A stretch of 64,000 nucleotides of DNA from a virus. The notes beneath the pieces are model-generated. The model made no database searches and was not told the origin of the DNA. It saw only the letters and a list, made by a program, of their open reading frames with translations. Shown in pieces: positions 26,226-34,213 of the stretch. Location: positions 84,717-148,716 of the IMG/VR virus record IMGVR_UViG_3300024999_000040. One strand, 5' to 3'. Numbering within the stretch: the stretch's first letter is position 1; every line of letters begins with the position of its first letter. Position numbers and translations under genes: made by a program.

Positions 26226-26687
26226 TTAGTGATTATCGTTGTCAATGATTATAAAATATTTATCATTGAAAACGATATCTCTCATATTATTTTTAAATTC
26301 TTCTTTGTTTTCAGACCAGACATCATCAAGAATATCTGTAGATTGATGATCTATGTAACCATCTTTATACCACTCATCATTTTTATCATATGGCTCATAA
26401 ACCAATTCACTACCAGTATAATCTTTAAACATTTCAGAAAGCCATTGAAAAAATCTACTCTCTGCTATTTCCTCACTAGAATCTTTGTATTGAATCATTG
26501 TAGCAATATAATTTAGTTTTTCTAGTGGAGAAGAAAGATTGTCTCCTGACCATCCATATTCGTCTGAACTAACTGTTACAGATTTACCAAATTTATATAT
26601 ACCCATTCTATCTTTACCTACCATTGCCAAACTGTGCATTGAACTTGAATTTGTTTCAAATACGCTTCTTCTTATTACTGTCTTCAT
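26226..26687 (-). CDS. FETNSSS-motif protein B
   Basis: 153 residues from the ATG after AAAGGTAAATTGAAA; an in-frame TTG two codons earlier is rejected. The N-terminus VIRRSVFETNSSSMHSLAMV is shared with the neighbouring gene; the rest is a separate acidic domain (MFKDYTGSELVYEPYDKNDEW). This looks like a common leader or recognition segment on two different bodies. The pair precedes the radical-SAM gene. Confidence 0.62.
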   Translation of the reverse strand: MKTVIRRSVFETNSSSMHSLAMVGKDRMGIYKFGKSVTVSSDEYGWSGDNLSSPLEKLNYIATMIQYKDSSEEIAESRFFQWLSEMFKDYTGSELVYEPYDKNDEWYKDGYIDHQSTDILDDVWSENKEEFKNNMRDIVFNDKYFIIIDNDNH

Positions 26688-26746
26688 TTTCAATTTACCT
26701 TTCTTTTATTATTATATTTTTTATATTGCCCTTTAAAATTATCAAT

Positions 26747-27379
26747 TTAAATACTTAATTTACTAAAATAATCTAAATTACTAATAAATTTAATGATCTT
26801 ATCATTTTCAAAAACTACAAATTCTGTAACAAGCTTTTCTTGCTTTGATAAATCTGCATCTTCATATTCTTCTGTATTTTTATTATAGCTTCCAAACCAA
26901 TTTTCTACTCCATCATCACAACTGGTATTCTTCCAAATAAAGTATGGATATTCATTTTCATCTAATTTCAATATTTCATCAGCAATTTCATTAAATATTT
27001 CAATAATATGTTGCTGCTTTAATGGATATTCTCCGTCAGTATGTTTATTAAATTCTACATTTTGTGCTGCAAATCTACGAATACTCGCTGCTATTATTTG
27101 CTTGTCATTGGTAAAGAAAACTTGCTGATTACTTAATTCCCAACAAACTCTATCAGGTGTATTTTGACAATTGTTAACTTTATTATTTAATGGATTGAAA
27201 AGACTACCATCTGATATTAAACTCTTTTTATATCCAAATGGAGTTTCTATTAATCCTCTTATATATTTGTCTGATAATATACCCCATATTATAGGACTAA
27301 ACAACCACGAATTTCCAAATTCTAAAATTTCGCTACCATTAAAATTTTTATCCATAACCCATAAACTACTTGTACTCAT
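26747..27379 (-). CDS. Hypothetical protein
   Basis: 210 residues, soluble. No motif recognised. Features include a PFGYKKSLISDGSLFNPLNN stretch and an aromatic segment YPYFIWKNTSCDDGVENWFG. It is preceded by GAAGGAGAAGGAATAT-type ribosome binding sequence. Context: between the FETNSSS genes and a Cys-rich gene. Confidence 0.58.
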   Translation of the reverse strand: MSTSSLWVMDKNFNGSEILEFGNSWLFSPIIWGILSDKYIRGLIETPFGYKKSLISDGSLFNPLNNKVNNCQNTPDRVCWELSNQQVFFTNDKQIIAASIRRFAAQNVEFNKHTDGEYPLKQQHIIEIFNEIADEILKLDENEYPYFIWKNTSCDDGVENWFGSYNKNTEEYEDADLSKQEKLVTEFVVFENDKIIKFISNLDYFSKLSI

Positions 27380-27417
27380 ATTCCTTCTCCTTTAATTTAC
27401 CACATGAAATTTGTGTT

Positions 27418-27723
27418 TTATTGTTTTTCATTCCATTTTTCAAATTGTTGTAGCATATCCAAGCTATGATAACAATCCATTGGTACTTTTAAAGGTTCAC
27501 TCTGATCATACCATTTATCTACTTGTAAACTTTTGTGTGAATTTCTCATACAAAAACAACAAGGTCTTTCACCACTAGGTATTCCAGGAAAGTCTGTGCC
27601 TTCTACCAATTTACCATCTGTATATGTACAATAAGCTGCTGAATGAGAACAACCATAGCATATTAATGGTTGATTGTTTTCATCTTTGACACAATCATTT
27701 AATCTTTTTAAAATATCACTCAT
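27418..27723 (-). CDS. Small Cys-rich protein
   Basis: 101 residues with six cysteines, including CYGCSHSAAYC near residue 22 and CCFCMRN near residue 55, a likely zinc or iron-sulfur site. It is the first gene behind a promoter with the TTAACTAAG spacer motif. Family not recognised. Confidence 0.6.
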   Translation of the reverse strand: MSDILKRLNDCVKDENNQPLICYGCSHSAAYCTYTDGKLVEGTDFPGIPSGERPCCFCMRNSHKSLQVDKWYDQSEPLKVPMDCYHSLDMLQQFEKWNEKQ

Positions 27724-27749
27724 ATATTACCTCAACTTTTCTATCTATT

Positions 27750-27778
27750 ATTATATCACCTTAGTTAACCAAAGTCAA
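27750..27778 (-). promoter_or_regulatory. Promoter with TTAACTAAG spacer motif
   Basis: TTGACT-17-TATAAT on the minus strand, with TTAACTAAG in the spacer ending 4 nt before the -10 box. It overlaps the stop codon of the upstream gene and points at the Cys-rich gene. Confidence 0.85.
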
Positions 27779-27990
27779 TTGTTTCCATAAATATTCTTAG
27801 TTCCATCAATTACATTCTTAATTTCTTTTAACTGTGTAGCTAATATGTATGTCGTATTTGTAGAATCATCTATACCAAAGATTACAATACCCTCAGAATC
27901 CTCGTATACACTCATTCTTAGCTGTTTATTGTGTAGATCGCTCCAGTGAATTGTTTGAATATCTTTTTTTGAAAAAAATAAATTACTCAT
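27775..27990 (-). CDS. Small hypothetical protein
   Basis: 71 residues from the ATG that follows AAGAAAGGTATAATT. A longer frame reaches 30 codons further upstream but runs through a promoter-like AT-rich gap, so it is rejected. The product (FFSKKDIQTIHWSDLHNKQL) is mixed alpha/beta with no recognised domain. The preceding ~190-base gap holds an unusual GC-rich patch (GGGGTGGGTGGTAGG) of unknown meaning. Confidence 0.52.
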   Translation of the reverse strand: MSNLFFSKKDIQTIHWSDLHNKQLRMSVYEDSEGIVIFGIDDSTNTTYILATQLKEIKNVIDGTKNIYGNN

Positions 27991-28177
27991 AATTATACCT
28001 TTCTTATAGTTATTATGTATAAAAGTTATTTTTAGAAATATACTATATGTGCATATAACTACACAATACATTAATGGCATCTATTATAGTATGATTTGGG
28101 GTGGGTGGTAGGACTTTAATTAGGTGTCATTAATTATGTAAAAATTTAAAACACATTGAAATGCATCATTCGTGGTC

Positions 28178-28441
28178 TTACTTCTTTTCATCAAAATAAA
28201 CACTATACCACCAACGATTTAATCTCTTGATATTTAATTTAAAATTCTTTTGAATGTAAATATTCTCTTTTAATAATTCAAGAATATTTTCTCTTACTTT
28301 CACTTTTAATCCAACAACTAAAGGATGTGCAAAAACCCTATCCTTATTTTCTTTACCTTGAATTATTGTTAACTGATAAAACGTATTGTCTGGTTGATTA
28401 GGATTTGCTAAATCATAGCTAAGAATATGTTCTTTATCCAT
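28178..28441 (-). CDS. Hypothetical protein
   Basis: 87 residues from an ATG that overlaps the last codons of the upstream gene; an ATG seven codons earlier lies deeper inside that gene and lacks a ribosome binding site. Sequence is mixed alpha/beta (LTIIQGKENKDRVFAHPLVVGLKVKV) with a WWYSVYFD end. No family recognised. Confidence 0.52.
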   Translation of the reverse strand: MDKEHILSYDLANPNQPDNTFYQLTIIQGKENKDRVFAHPLVVGLKVKVRENILELLKENIYIQKNFKLNIKRLNRWWYSVYFDEKK

Positions 28442-28688
28442 TATAATTACCTGAAAATTCATTAATATCTACAGGAAAACTTCCTATATCTTCAGTCATA
28501 AAAATGTCTGCACCACATAAATATTCTTCCTTCATTTCATCCAAGTCAAAATCATAAGTCTTAGCCAACTTAGTAAAATGTTTTATTCTACTATAACCCT
28601 GATTTAAGGTATGACCTTCTTCAACTAATTTACCGTTTATGTATAGACCTTCCCAATCGTCTGAAATTAATAATATTGCCTTGTTCAT
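28434..28688 (-). CDS. Hypothetical protein
   Basis: 84 residues. The segment LLISDDWEGLYINGKLVEEGHTLN is a typical small phage protein fold start, and I recall it from other phage genes without function. Its ATG overlaps the TGA of a short upstream frame (ATGA), which argues that this upstream frame is translated. Confidence 0.55.
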   Translation of the reverse strand: MNKAILLISDDWEGLYINGKLVEEGHTLNQGYSRIKHFTKLAKTYDFDLDEMKEEYLCGADIFMTEDIGSFPVDINEFSGNYNG

Positions 28689-28855
28689 GGTTGACCCTTC
28701 CTTATGTTAAAAAATTCATTCAACTCTCTACTTAGTAATAATTGGATATTCATTGGAATACTAAAAGATTCGCTTCTCATACAATTATCAGGTAAAGATA
28801 CATAAGCATATTCTCTTCCTAATTTTAATTCTAATGTTGGGTCTAGTTTACACAA
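28685..28855 (-). CDS. Short ORF overlapping the end of the PARP-like gene (TTG start or -1 frame extension)
   Basis: This frame is open from 28876 to its TGA, which overlaps the ATG of the next gene. It encodes a protein-like sequence (KLGREYAYVSLPDNCMRSES, then NIQLLLSRELNEFF) with no ATG near its start. Two readings fit: a separate 56-residue protein starting at TTG, coupled to the PARP-like gene it overlaps, or the true C-terminus of the PARP-like protein in the -1 frame, joined around a run of five A and four T. No good ribosome binding site precedes the TTG. Confidence 0.45.
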   Translation of the reverse strand: MCKLDPTLELKLGREYAYVSLPDNCMRSESFSIPMNIQLLLSRELNEFFNIRKGQP

Positions 28856-29955
28856 TTCGGACAAAATTTTTGCAAATTATCATAATTTAAATCATAATAC
28901 TTACTATTAAAATCATATACATCATAAGGAATACCATAGGCAACATCAAACATTCCCAAAAAACCTGAATTTGAATTTCCTTTTGACCAATAAGACCCTG
29001 CAAGAGAAGTATATCCTAAAAATTTTTCGGCTTTTGGGGCATAATAGATACCATATCCAAAAAGTTTACCTGTAACTACTGCATTTGGTCTTAATACTAA
29101 ACCTGTATTAATTATTGACCAAAAATTCTCTGACTTCGACCCATGGAATAATAATTTACAATTCTTTATACTATTATTGTTTACAAAATCATCAAACTTC
29201 TTTTGTGTTTTTAAATTAATAACTTTCCATGCTTGATAAAATTTATTGTTGCACGAACCTAACTGAGTTTTTATTATATCTCTTTCTTTATCAGATATTT
29301 CTTCAAACTTTAATCCCATAGTATCTAAAATTGTTTGAGTTGGAACATATGTATCTTCCACAACTTCATCGGTTAAGGACTGTTGAACTACTTGACCTTT
29401 CATAACATCAAGTAGGTCTTGTTCACTTTGAATTATTTTTCCAAAATCATTTTTATCACAGGCAAGATAATCTTTTACCTTACCCATCTTTCTAGGAATG
29501 ATTCTAAATAATTCTAATAGAGTTTTATTAAACAATTCAAGATTTTCAGTTTTTATTAAATTATTTAATGTCATTTGTGCTTCTGTGACCATATTAATTG
29601 TACAGGCATTTGAAGATATTGTATAATTATCTGCTATTACTTGTTTAGCCATTGCTTGTAATCTTTGAACTATTTGAGCAATAGAAGGATTAGAAATATC
29701 TACGTATTCTTTTTTCTTTTGCTTTGTAATTGTTTCTGCAACTAATCTGGTTTGATCATGATATCCTTTTTTCAACTTTTCATTAAGTTTTTTATCCCAT
29801 TGTGATATTGGATACTGTGCTGTTTGATATCCAGTTGCACCAACTCTACCATATTGAACGGTAAACGAATTTTCATCTGGATTTGGTATAAGACGATAAT
29901 ATTTGTTATTGTTTGCATCTGCTTCTACCATAACTAAATATAATGAGTTTTCCAT
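28843..29955 (-). CDS. WGR-domain poly/mono-ADP-ribosyltransferase-like protein (PARP family)
   Basis: 370 residues. Residues 1-75 form a WGR-type domain with FTVQYGRVGATG in place of the WGR signature. Residues 90-250 are helical, like the PARP regulatory domain. The catalytic domain has LLFHGSKSENFWSII (His271 of the H-Y-E triad) and GKLFGYGIYYAPKAEK (Tyr304/305). The expected C-terminal NEY/Glu segment is not seen before the stop, so activity is uncertain. PARPs use NAD to modify protein or nucleic acid. The gene sits two bases from the NAD-dependent ligase gene, suggesting a joint role in DNA-break handling. Confidence 0.8.
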   Translation of the reverse strand: MENSLYLVMVEADANNNKYYRLIPNPDENSFTVQYGRVGATGYQTAQYPISQWDKKLNEKLKKGYHDQTRLVAETITKQKKKEYVDISNPSIAQIVQRLQAMAKQVIADNYTISSNACTINMVTEAQMTLNNLIKTENLELFNKTLLELFRIIPRKMGKVKDYLACDKNDFGKIIQSEQDLLDVMKGQVVQQSLTDEVVEDTYVPTQTILDTMGLKFEEISDKERDIIKTQLGSCNNKFYQAWKVINLKTQKKFDDFVNNNSIKNCKLLFHGSKSENFWSIINTGLVLRPNAVVTGKLFGYGIYYAPKAEKFLGYTSLAGSYWSKGNSNSGFLGMFDVAYGIPYDVYDFNSKYYDLNYDNLQKFCPNCVN

Positions 29956-29956
29956 A

Positions 29957-31930
29957 TTAAGCCATCCTTCCTATCATATCATTAAAAGATGCTTCAGTAA
30001 TGATTGGTATATTTAAATCCTTTGCAGCCTTATTCTTTCCTGAAGTAGATGTAATGTCATTATTGATTAAAAAATTTGTCTTACTGGAAACACTTCCGTT
30101 CAGTTTGCCATTAAGTGAAAGTATTAAATCTTCAAGTTCTTTACGATTCTTAAATGTTTTCACATCTCCTGTTACAACAAATGCAATTCCTGTAAGGTCT
30201 TTAAAACCTGTGGACTTCTTTTCTTCTGGTTTATTTATAGTAACATATTCCAACAACTCTTTAACCTGATTCATATTGTCCTGATTCTGAAAATATTCAT
30301 AAACAGCATAAGCGGTAATCAAACCAAAATCAGCAATACCAGTGAAATTATGATGAGATTTAGTTGCTTCTAAGAAAGCGTTTATATCGTTTTTAAAGTG
30401 CTTCGCTAGTCTCTTACTTCCTCCGACTCCAATTTTCGGAATACCAAGAGCATAAATAAAGTTTTCAAACTTAACTGTCTTAGAATTCTCAATTGCTTCT
30501 ATGAGTTTGGAATAACTTCTCAAACCAAATCCTTCTGTATGGATAATATCCATCTTATATCTTTCAATCCTATAAATATCAGCAAATGTTTCTATCCAAC
30601 CGTTATTGATGAAAGTCTCAATTCCTGCATCTGATAGTCCATCAATGTTCATTGCTTCCTTACTGACAAAATGAACAAACTTATTTACCAACTTGGAAGA
30701 ACAATCCTCATTCTCACAAAATAAAAATCTTGCCTCTTTAGGTCTTTTTATAACCAAATCACTACCGCATGAAGGACAATGCATATCTATCTTATATGTT
30801 CCTGAACGAGTTAAATTATCTTCAATCTGAGGGATCACGGCATTGGCTCGATACACTGTTACAATATCCCCTACACCTAACTGTAAAGATTCAAATATAT
30901 CATAGTTATGCAAACTTGCTCTTGATACTTTTACTCCATCAATGTCCACTTCTTGAAATAATCCTGTAATTGAAGTCATACCTGTACGAGTAGTATTTAA
31001 TTCAACTCCTATGAATGATGTTTCGCTAGAATCATCCTGCCATTTCAAAGCAAACATATTTTTAGTATGATGCCCTGTAGAGCCTTGTGATTTTCCATAA
31101 GCAATATCATTAAATTCAACAATAAGTCCATCAGTAAGATATGGTAAAGCAGGTAATTTTTCTTTAAAACTTTCTATACCTCCAATGATACTAATAATAT
31201 CTACTAATATAGCTTCTACTACTTCAAATCCTCTATCTTTTAGAAATTGTAATTGCTCCCTTTTAGTTAAAAGTAAATCAAAATCACATTTAACTATTCC
31301 AAAAGCAATAAATATTAAGTTTCTATCTTTTGTAATATTAGCATCCAACTGTCTGACACTTCCCGAAGCCAAATTCCTAGGACTGGAATATGTTTCTTCA
31401 CCTTTAACAATAAGTTCAGTATTTATTCTCTCAAACTCTTTAAATGCTACCAAACCTTCTCCACGAATTTCAAGATAACCATCATAGTCAATCCAAAGTG
31501 GGACATTCGTGAACTTCATAACAGTGTGTGTCACATCTTCGCCTTCTTCGCCTCCACCTCTGGTTATAACTTGCTGCAATTTACCTTTATTGTAACGAAG
31601 AACAAGAGTAAGACCGTCCAACTTCCAAGACAATACACATTCTTGATTATTCATGAATTTGATAACATCATTAATATCTTTTGATTTCTCGGCAGACAAC
31701 ATAGGCTCAGTATGAGTAACTTTTTTCAAATAATCTACTACTTCTCCCTGAACTTTCTGCGTTGGTGAATTTGATAGAATATAACCTGTTTCTGCTTCAA
31801 GTTCACAAAGATTATTATAGTAAGAGTCATACTCTTTGTCGGATATTTCAGGTTTATCTTTTGTATAATATTTTTTTGAATGATAATTACACAGTCTCAC
31901 GAGTTCTTTAATTTTTTCAATTTTACTCAT
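29957..31930 (-). CDS. ligA: NAD-dependent DNA ligase LigA
   Basis: 657 residues, the full bacterial length. The adenylation lysine lies in SWKLDGLTLVLRYNKG near residue 107, with EIRGEGLV and the ARNLASGSVRQLD-type motif (SPRNLASGSVRQLD) after it. Then come the OB fold, a four-Cys zinc finger (CPSCGSDL ... CENEDCSSKL) near residue 400, the helix-hairpin-helix region, and a C-terminal BRCT domain (GIAFVVTGDVKTFKNRKEL). It seals nicks using NAD. Most phages use ATP ligases; NAD dependence fits with the NAD-salvage operon further left. Confidence 0.96.
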   Translation of the reverse strand: MSKIEKIKELVRLCNYHSKKYYTKDKPEISDKEYDSYYNNLCELEAETGYILSNSPTQKVQGEVVDYLKKVTHTEPMLSAEKSKDINDVIKFMNNQECVLSWKLDGLTLVLRYNKGKLQQVITRGGGEEGEDVTHTVMKFTNVPLWIDYDGYLEIRGEGLVAFKEFERINTELIVKGEETYSSPRNLASGSVRQLDANITKDRNLIFIAFGIVKCDFDLLLTKREQLQFLKDRGFEVVEAILVDIISIIGGIESFKEKLPALPYLTDGLIVEFNDIAYGKSQGSTGHHTKNMFALKWQDDSSETSFIGVELNTTRTGMTSITGLFQEVDIDGVKVSRASLHNYDIFESLQLGVGDIVTVYRANAVIPQIEDNLTRSGTYKIDMHCPSCGSDLVIKRPKEARFLFCENEDCSSKLVNKFVHFVSKEAMNIDGLSDAGIETFINNGWIETFADIYRIERYKMDIIHTEGFGLRSYSKLIEAIENSKTVKFENFIYALGIPKIGVGGSKRLAKHFKNDINAFLEATKSHHNFTGIADFGLITAYAVYEYFQNQDNMNQVKELLEYVTINKPEEKKSTGFKDLTGIAFVVTGDVKTFKNRKELEDLILSLNGKLNGSVSSKTNFLINNDITSTSGKNKAAKDLNIPIITEASFNDMIGRMA

Positions 31931-31984
31931 TATTTTCTCCTTTTATATTTATCTTTTTATTATTTCTTCTTTCATCTGAACTCT

Positions 31985-32413
31985 CTAATACTTATCTTGA
32001 ACTCCGTATTTTTCTTCTATTTGTTCAGTTCTCAAAAAGCAATTATCTTTTCCTAATTCAATATCAAATTTTGAATAACATTCCTGAGTACAATTTTGTA
32101 ATAATAACTGACATCTTAACCACCTATTCACGTTCATTCTATCGGAACAATAATCCAAATAATTTAAAAATGAATTATACATTTTCAAATAATTTTCAAA
32201 CTTATCTAAGTCTTTTGTTTCACACCAAATATCAGTAAGTCTATTTGGTAAATCATTATAACTTAAAAAATATTTTTCTGACATTAGTTTCCATAAACAT
32301 TCTACTTCTTTTAAAATGTAATAATCATTTAGATCATCATTAAGTTTAAAATTTTCAAGACTATTAATAAATTCTTCCCATTGCTCGTATGTAATTTCTA
32401 TCTTCTTTTTCAT
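31985..32413 (-). CDS. Hypothetical helical protein
   Basis: 142 residues, mainly helical, with several Trp and Cys residues (ECLWKLMSEKYF, RWLRCQLLLQNCTQECYSKF). No signal or membrane segment. Family not recognised. Confidence 0.55.
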   Translation of the reverse strand: MKKKIEITYEQWEEFINSLENFKLNDDLNDYYILKEVECLWKLMSEKYFLSYNDLPNRLTDIWCETKDLDKFENYLKMYNSFLNYLDYCSDRMNVNRWLRCQLLLQNCTQECYSKFDIELGKDNCFLRTEQIEEKYGVQDKY

Positions 32414-32448
32414 TGTAAAAAAAAATCCTCCAATCTACATAAAATGTT

Positions 32449-32616
32449 TTATTTACTCTTTATAAAAGTAATTTTATTATTCATACTTTCAATTTCATAA
32501 CCTAATTCAGCACATGCTATCTCCTGAACTATTGTTTGATCGAAATAAAAAGTATCATATCCAATACTATTTAGGTACTGTAACATTTCATCAAGTGTCA
32601 TTCTATTCTTTAACAT
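32449..32616 (-). CDS. Small hypothetical protein (55 aa)
   Basis: Preceded by AAGGAGAAATTTTT. The product starts MLKNRMTLDEMLQYLNSIG and contains a helical QTIVQEIACAELGYEIE stretch. It fills a 400-base gap together with the next small ORF. No family recognised. Confidence 0.5.
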   Translation of the reverse strand: MLKNRMTLDEMLQYLNSIGYDTFYFDQTIVQEIACAELGYEIESMNNKITFIKSK

Positions 32617-32642
32617 AAAAATTTCTCCTTCAAATGCCCATT

Positions 32643-32789
32643 TTATTTATATAATCCAAGTTTTTTGCATTCTTCTCTCATAAAAGCATGTTGTCTTTTA
32701 CTTAATCCATAATAACCAAATACTAAAAAGTCATCGTAAGTTCTATTAATTTCCTTATTAATAAAATAATTCTTAATCATTTTTATCAT
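32643..32789 (-). CDS. Small basic hypothetical protein (48 aa)
   Basis: A GAGAGGG motif lies before the ATG. The product is basic and helical (NRTYDDFLVFGYYGLSKRQHAFMREECKKLG), a pattern that could bind nucleic acid. It is directly behind the sigma-factor gene in the transcript. Confidence 0.5.
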   Translation of the reverse strand: MIKMIKNYFINKEINRTYDDFLVFGYYGLSKRQHAFMREECKKLGLYK

Positions 32790-32804
32790 TTTTTTATTCC
32801 CTCT

Positions 32805-32826
32805 CAATGAAACATCTATTTCGTTG
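32805..32826 (-). repeat. 8-6-8 intergenic palindrome (representative copy)
   Basis: On the plus strand CAATGAAA, a 6-nt loop and TTTCGTTG. It lies just 5' of a start codon region between the sigma gene and the next ORF. It is one of more than 20 elements with the same half-sites and the same 6-nt centre. The list of positions is given under the corresponding finding. Confidence 0.7.
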
Positions 32827-32831
32827 TCTTT

Positions 32832-33437
32832 TTATCCAGCACTTTTAAACACTTTTTCATGTACATAATCTGCTTCAGTTATTACTTTTTTAATAATTTC
32901 ATATATATTACTCTTGCTACAACCTTTAATTTCTGCCATTTCTAAAGGTGTTTTCTTTTGTAAAATATATTCAAATATTTCTCTGTTTCTACCTTTAAGT
33001 ATTTCACGCAATTTTATAATTACTTTTTGATTATAAGTAGTATCAATAATATTTGTATAGCAACCTTTATCTTTAAGAACATCTATTATCCTATCACCGT
33101 TTATTTGATTTCTTGATACAGGAGTATAAATAGAAATTACGTTCTTATCATACATTTTTATTTTATTTCTCGTAACCTTCATTTTCTTTAGTATCATTGA
33201 CCTAATACAAATATAAGCCAATGTAGAAAATTTACAGTTCTTAGATTCATCATATCGTTTCATTGCATCATACAAACCCAACATGCCTTCTTGAACAAAA
33301 TCTTCCTCATCATATGTATTGATAATACTTGGATATGTTTTTCTTAAAACTTTCTTAACCAAGTTTTTGTTTTCTTCAAGAAAATCATTTATTTTGTTTT
33401 TGTCTTGTAGTATTTCTTTAATGTTTATACTTTCCAT
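32832..33437 (-). CDS. RNA polymerase sigma factor (sigma-70 family)
   Basis: 201 residues. Region 2 is clear: TYDEEDFVQEGMLGLYDAMKRYDESKNCKFSTLAYICIRSMIL at residues 43-85. The C-terminal part (LKGRNREIFEYILQKKTPLEMAEIKGCSKSNIYEIIKKV) is a region-4 helix-turn-helix. The linker is short, as in sporulation/ECF-like phage sigma factors. It could switch host polymerase to phage middle or late promoters. It lies directly downstream of the large non-coding RNA region and may share its transcript. Confidence 0.87.
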   Translation of the reverse strand: MESINIKEILQDKNKINDFLEENKNLVKKVLRKTYPSIINTYDEEDFVQEGMLGLYDAMKRYDESKNCKFSTLAYICIRSMILKKMKVTRNKIKMYDKNVISIYTPVSRNQINGDRIIDVLKDKGCYTNIIDTTYNQKVIIKLREILKGRNREIFEYILQKKTPLEMAEIKGCSKSNIYEIIKKVITEADYVHEKVFKSAG

Positions 33438-33469
33438 TATTATCTCTCTTTCATAATCTTTTAATGTCC

Positions 33470-33661
33470 TAAATTATTTACTCTAAGTTTTTTAGTTTCG
33501 CTTTGCACGACTCAGGAAACAATCTATTATAGGAATTCCAATCGTGTCAAGAAATTCCATTGAAGGCGTAGTCCTAATACAATCCTATCTCGATTTCAGA
33601 TTATACCATTTAACTACTTTCTCATCTACCCAATAGCTGTACGCTTAGAGTAAATAATTTA
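33470..33661 (-). repeat. 18-bp perfect inverted repeat closing a 156-nt segment
   Basis: TAAATTATTTACTCTAAG occurs at 33470-33487 and its exact complement at 33644-33661. The segment between holds further local complementarity. It may be the terminal stem of a structured RNA domain or the ends of a small mobile element. It is immediately before the sigma-factor gene. Confidence 0.75.
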
Positions 33662-33682
33662 AGATACTATATTTAGTTTTAT

Positions 33683-33716
33683 TGAAGGTTATTCAAGCGA
33701 TACCTACAAACGCTTT
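33683..33716 (-). ncRNA. H-type pseudoknot motif, copy 1
   Basis: On the minus strand AAGCG-TTTGT-AGGT-AT-CGCTT-GAATA-ACCT can form stem 1 (AAGCG/CGCTT) and stem 2 (AGGT/ACCT) as an H-type pseudoknot. A hairpin (GAAAGT/ACTTTC) stands just 5' of it. A second copy 24 kb away keeps the loop sequence but changes one stem-1 base pair on both sides (C-G to T-A), which supports an RNA fold. Confidence 0.6.
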
Positions 33717-33771
33717 AGAAAGTTTAGCAGACTTTCTATCCCTGTTGCATGAATAAAATGGTATCCATTGC

Positions 33772-33846
33772 TGGCAGCCATTAATGGATTCGAACCACCG
33801 CATACAGGAGTCAAATTCCTGAGCCTTACCGCTTGGCTAAATGGCT
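33772..33846 (-). tRNA. tRNA-Gln (anticodon TTG)
   Basis: 75 nt including an encoded CCA. Acceptor AGCCATT/AATGGCT, anticodon stem CAGGA/TCCTG with loop ATTTGAC giving anticodon TTG, T-arm GGTGG-TTCGAAT-CCATT, discriminator G. All conserved positions are in place. It is embedded in the structured RNA region and reads the CAA codon, preferred in AT-rich genes. Confidence 0.93.
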
Positions 33847-34136
33847 ATGTAATACGGTTAATCCACCCACCGTAAGGGAGTTGTCATCAACTCACATGGA
33901 ACAGTCTTATCATTCTACTGCCAAGTCGAGGTTTCTGTATCTGTATGCATCCAGTATACCAATTTTATCAAAACCACCCCACCCATAAGTGTTTTGACTA
34001 GATTATTTCTATTTAACACCAATGATTAAACAACCAAATATCATTGTGTTGTAGGTTCTTATACAGGTGATCTACATTACCTAACTCTGTATGCAAAGAG
34101 TTACCAGAAAGTTTTACCTTTATTACTTCCAAGTTT

Positions 34137-34213
34137 TGGTAGCTGTGATGGAATTCGAATCCATTCTTTCAGGTTTTTAAGACCTGTTCCTCTTCCTGTT
34201 GGGATACACAGCC
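34137..34213 (-). tRNA. tRNA with anticodon TAA (Leu), unusually short variable arm
   Basis: 77 nt including CCA. Acceptor GGCTGTG/CACAGCT, anticodon stem CAGGT/ACCTG with loop CTTAAAA giving TAA, T-arm ATGGA-TTCGAAT-TCCAT, discriminator A. Leucine tRNAs normally have a long variable arm; this one has about five bases (AAAGA). The anticodon still reads UUA. Charging by the host leucyl-tRNA synthetase is therefore uncertain. Confidence 0.88.

Noticed and set aside
33488-33520. Hammerhead-ribozyme-like core (CTGA ... GCGAAAC)
   Set aside because: The required CUGANGA core is not present; the resemblance stops after CTGA and the helices do not close.
33850-34130. A third tRNA between the two identified ones
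   Set aside because: Hairpins such as GAGTTG/CAACTC exist but no T-arm (TTCGA) or acceptor pairing is found; better explained as part of the structured RNA.
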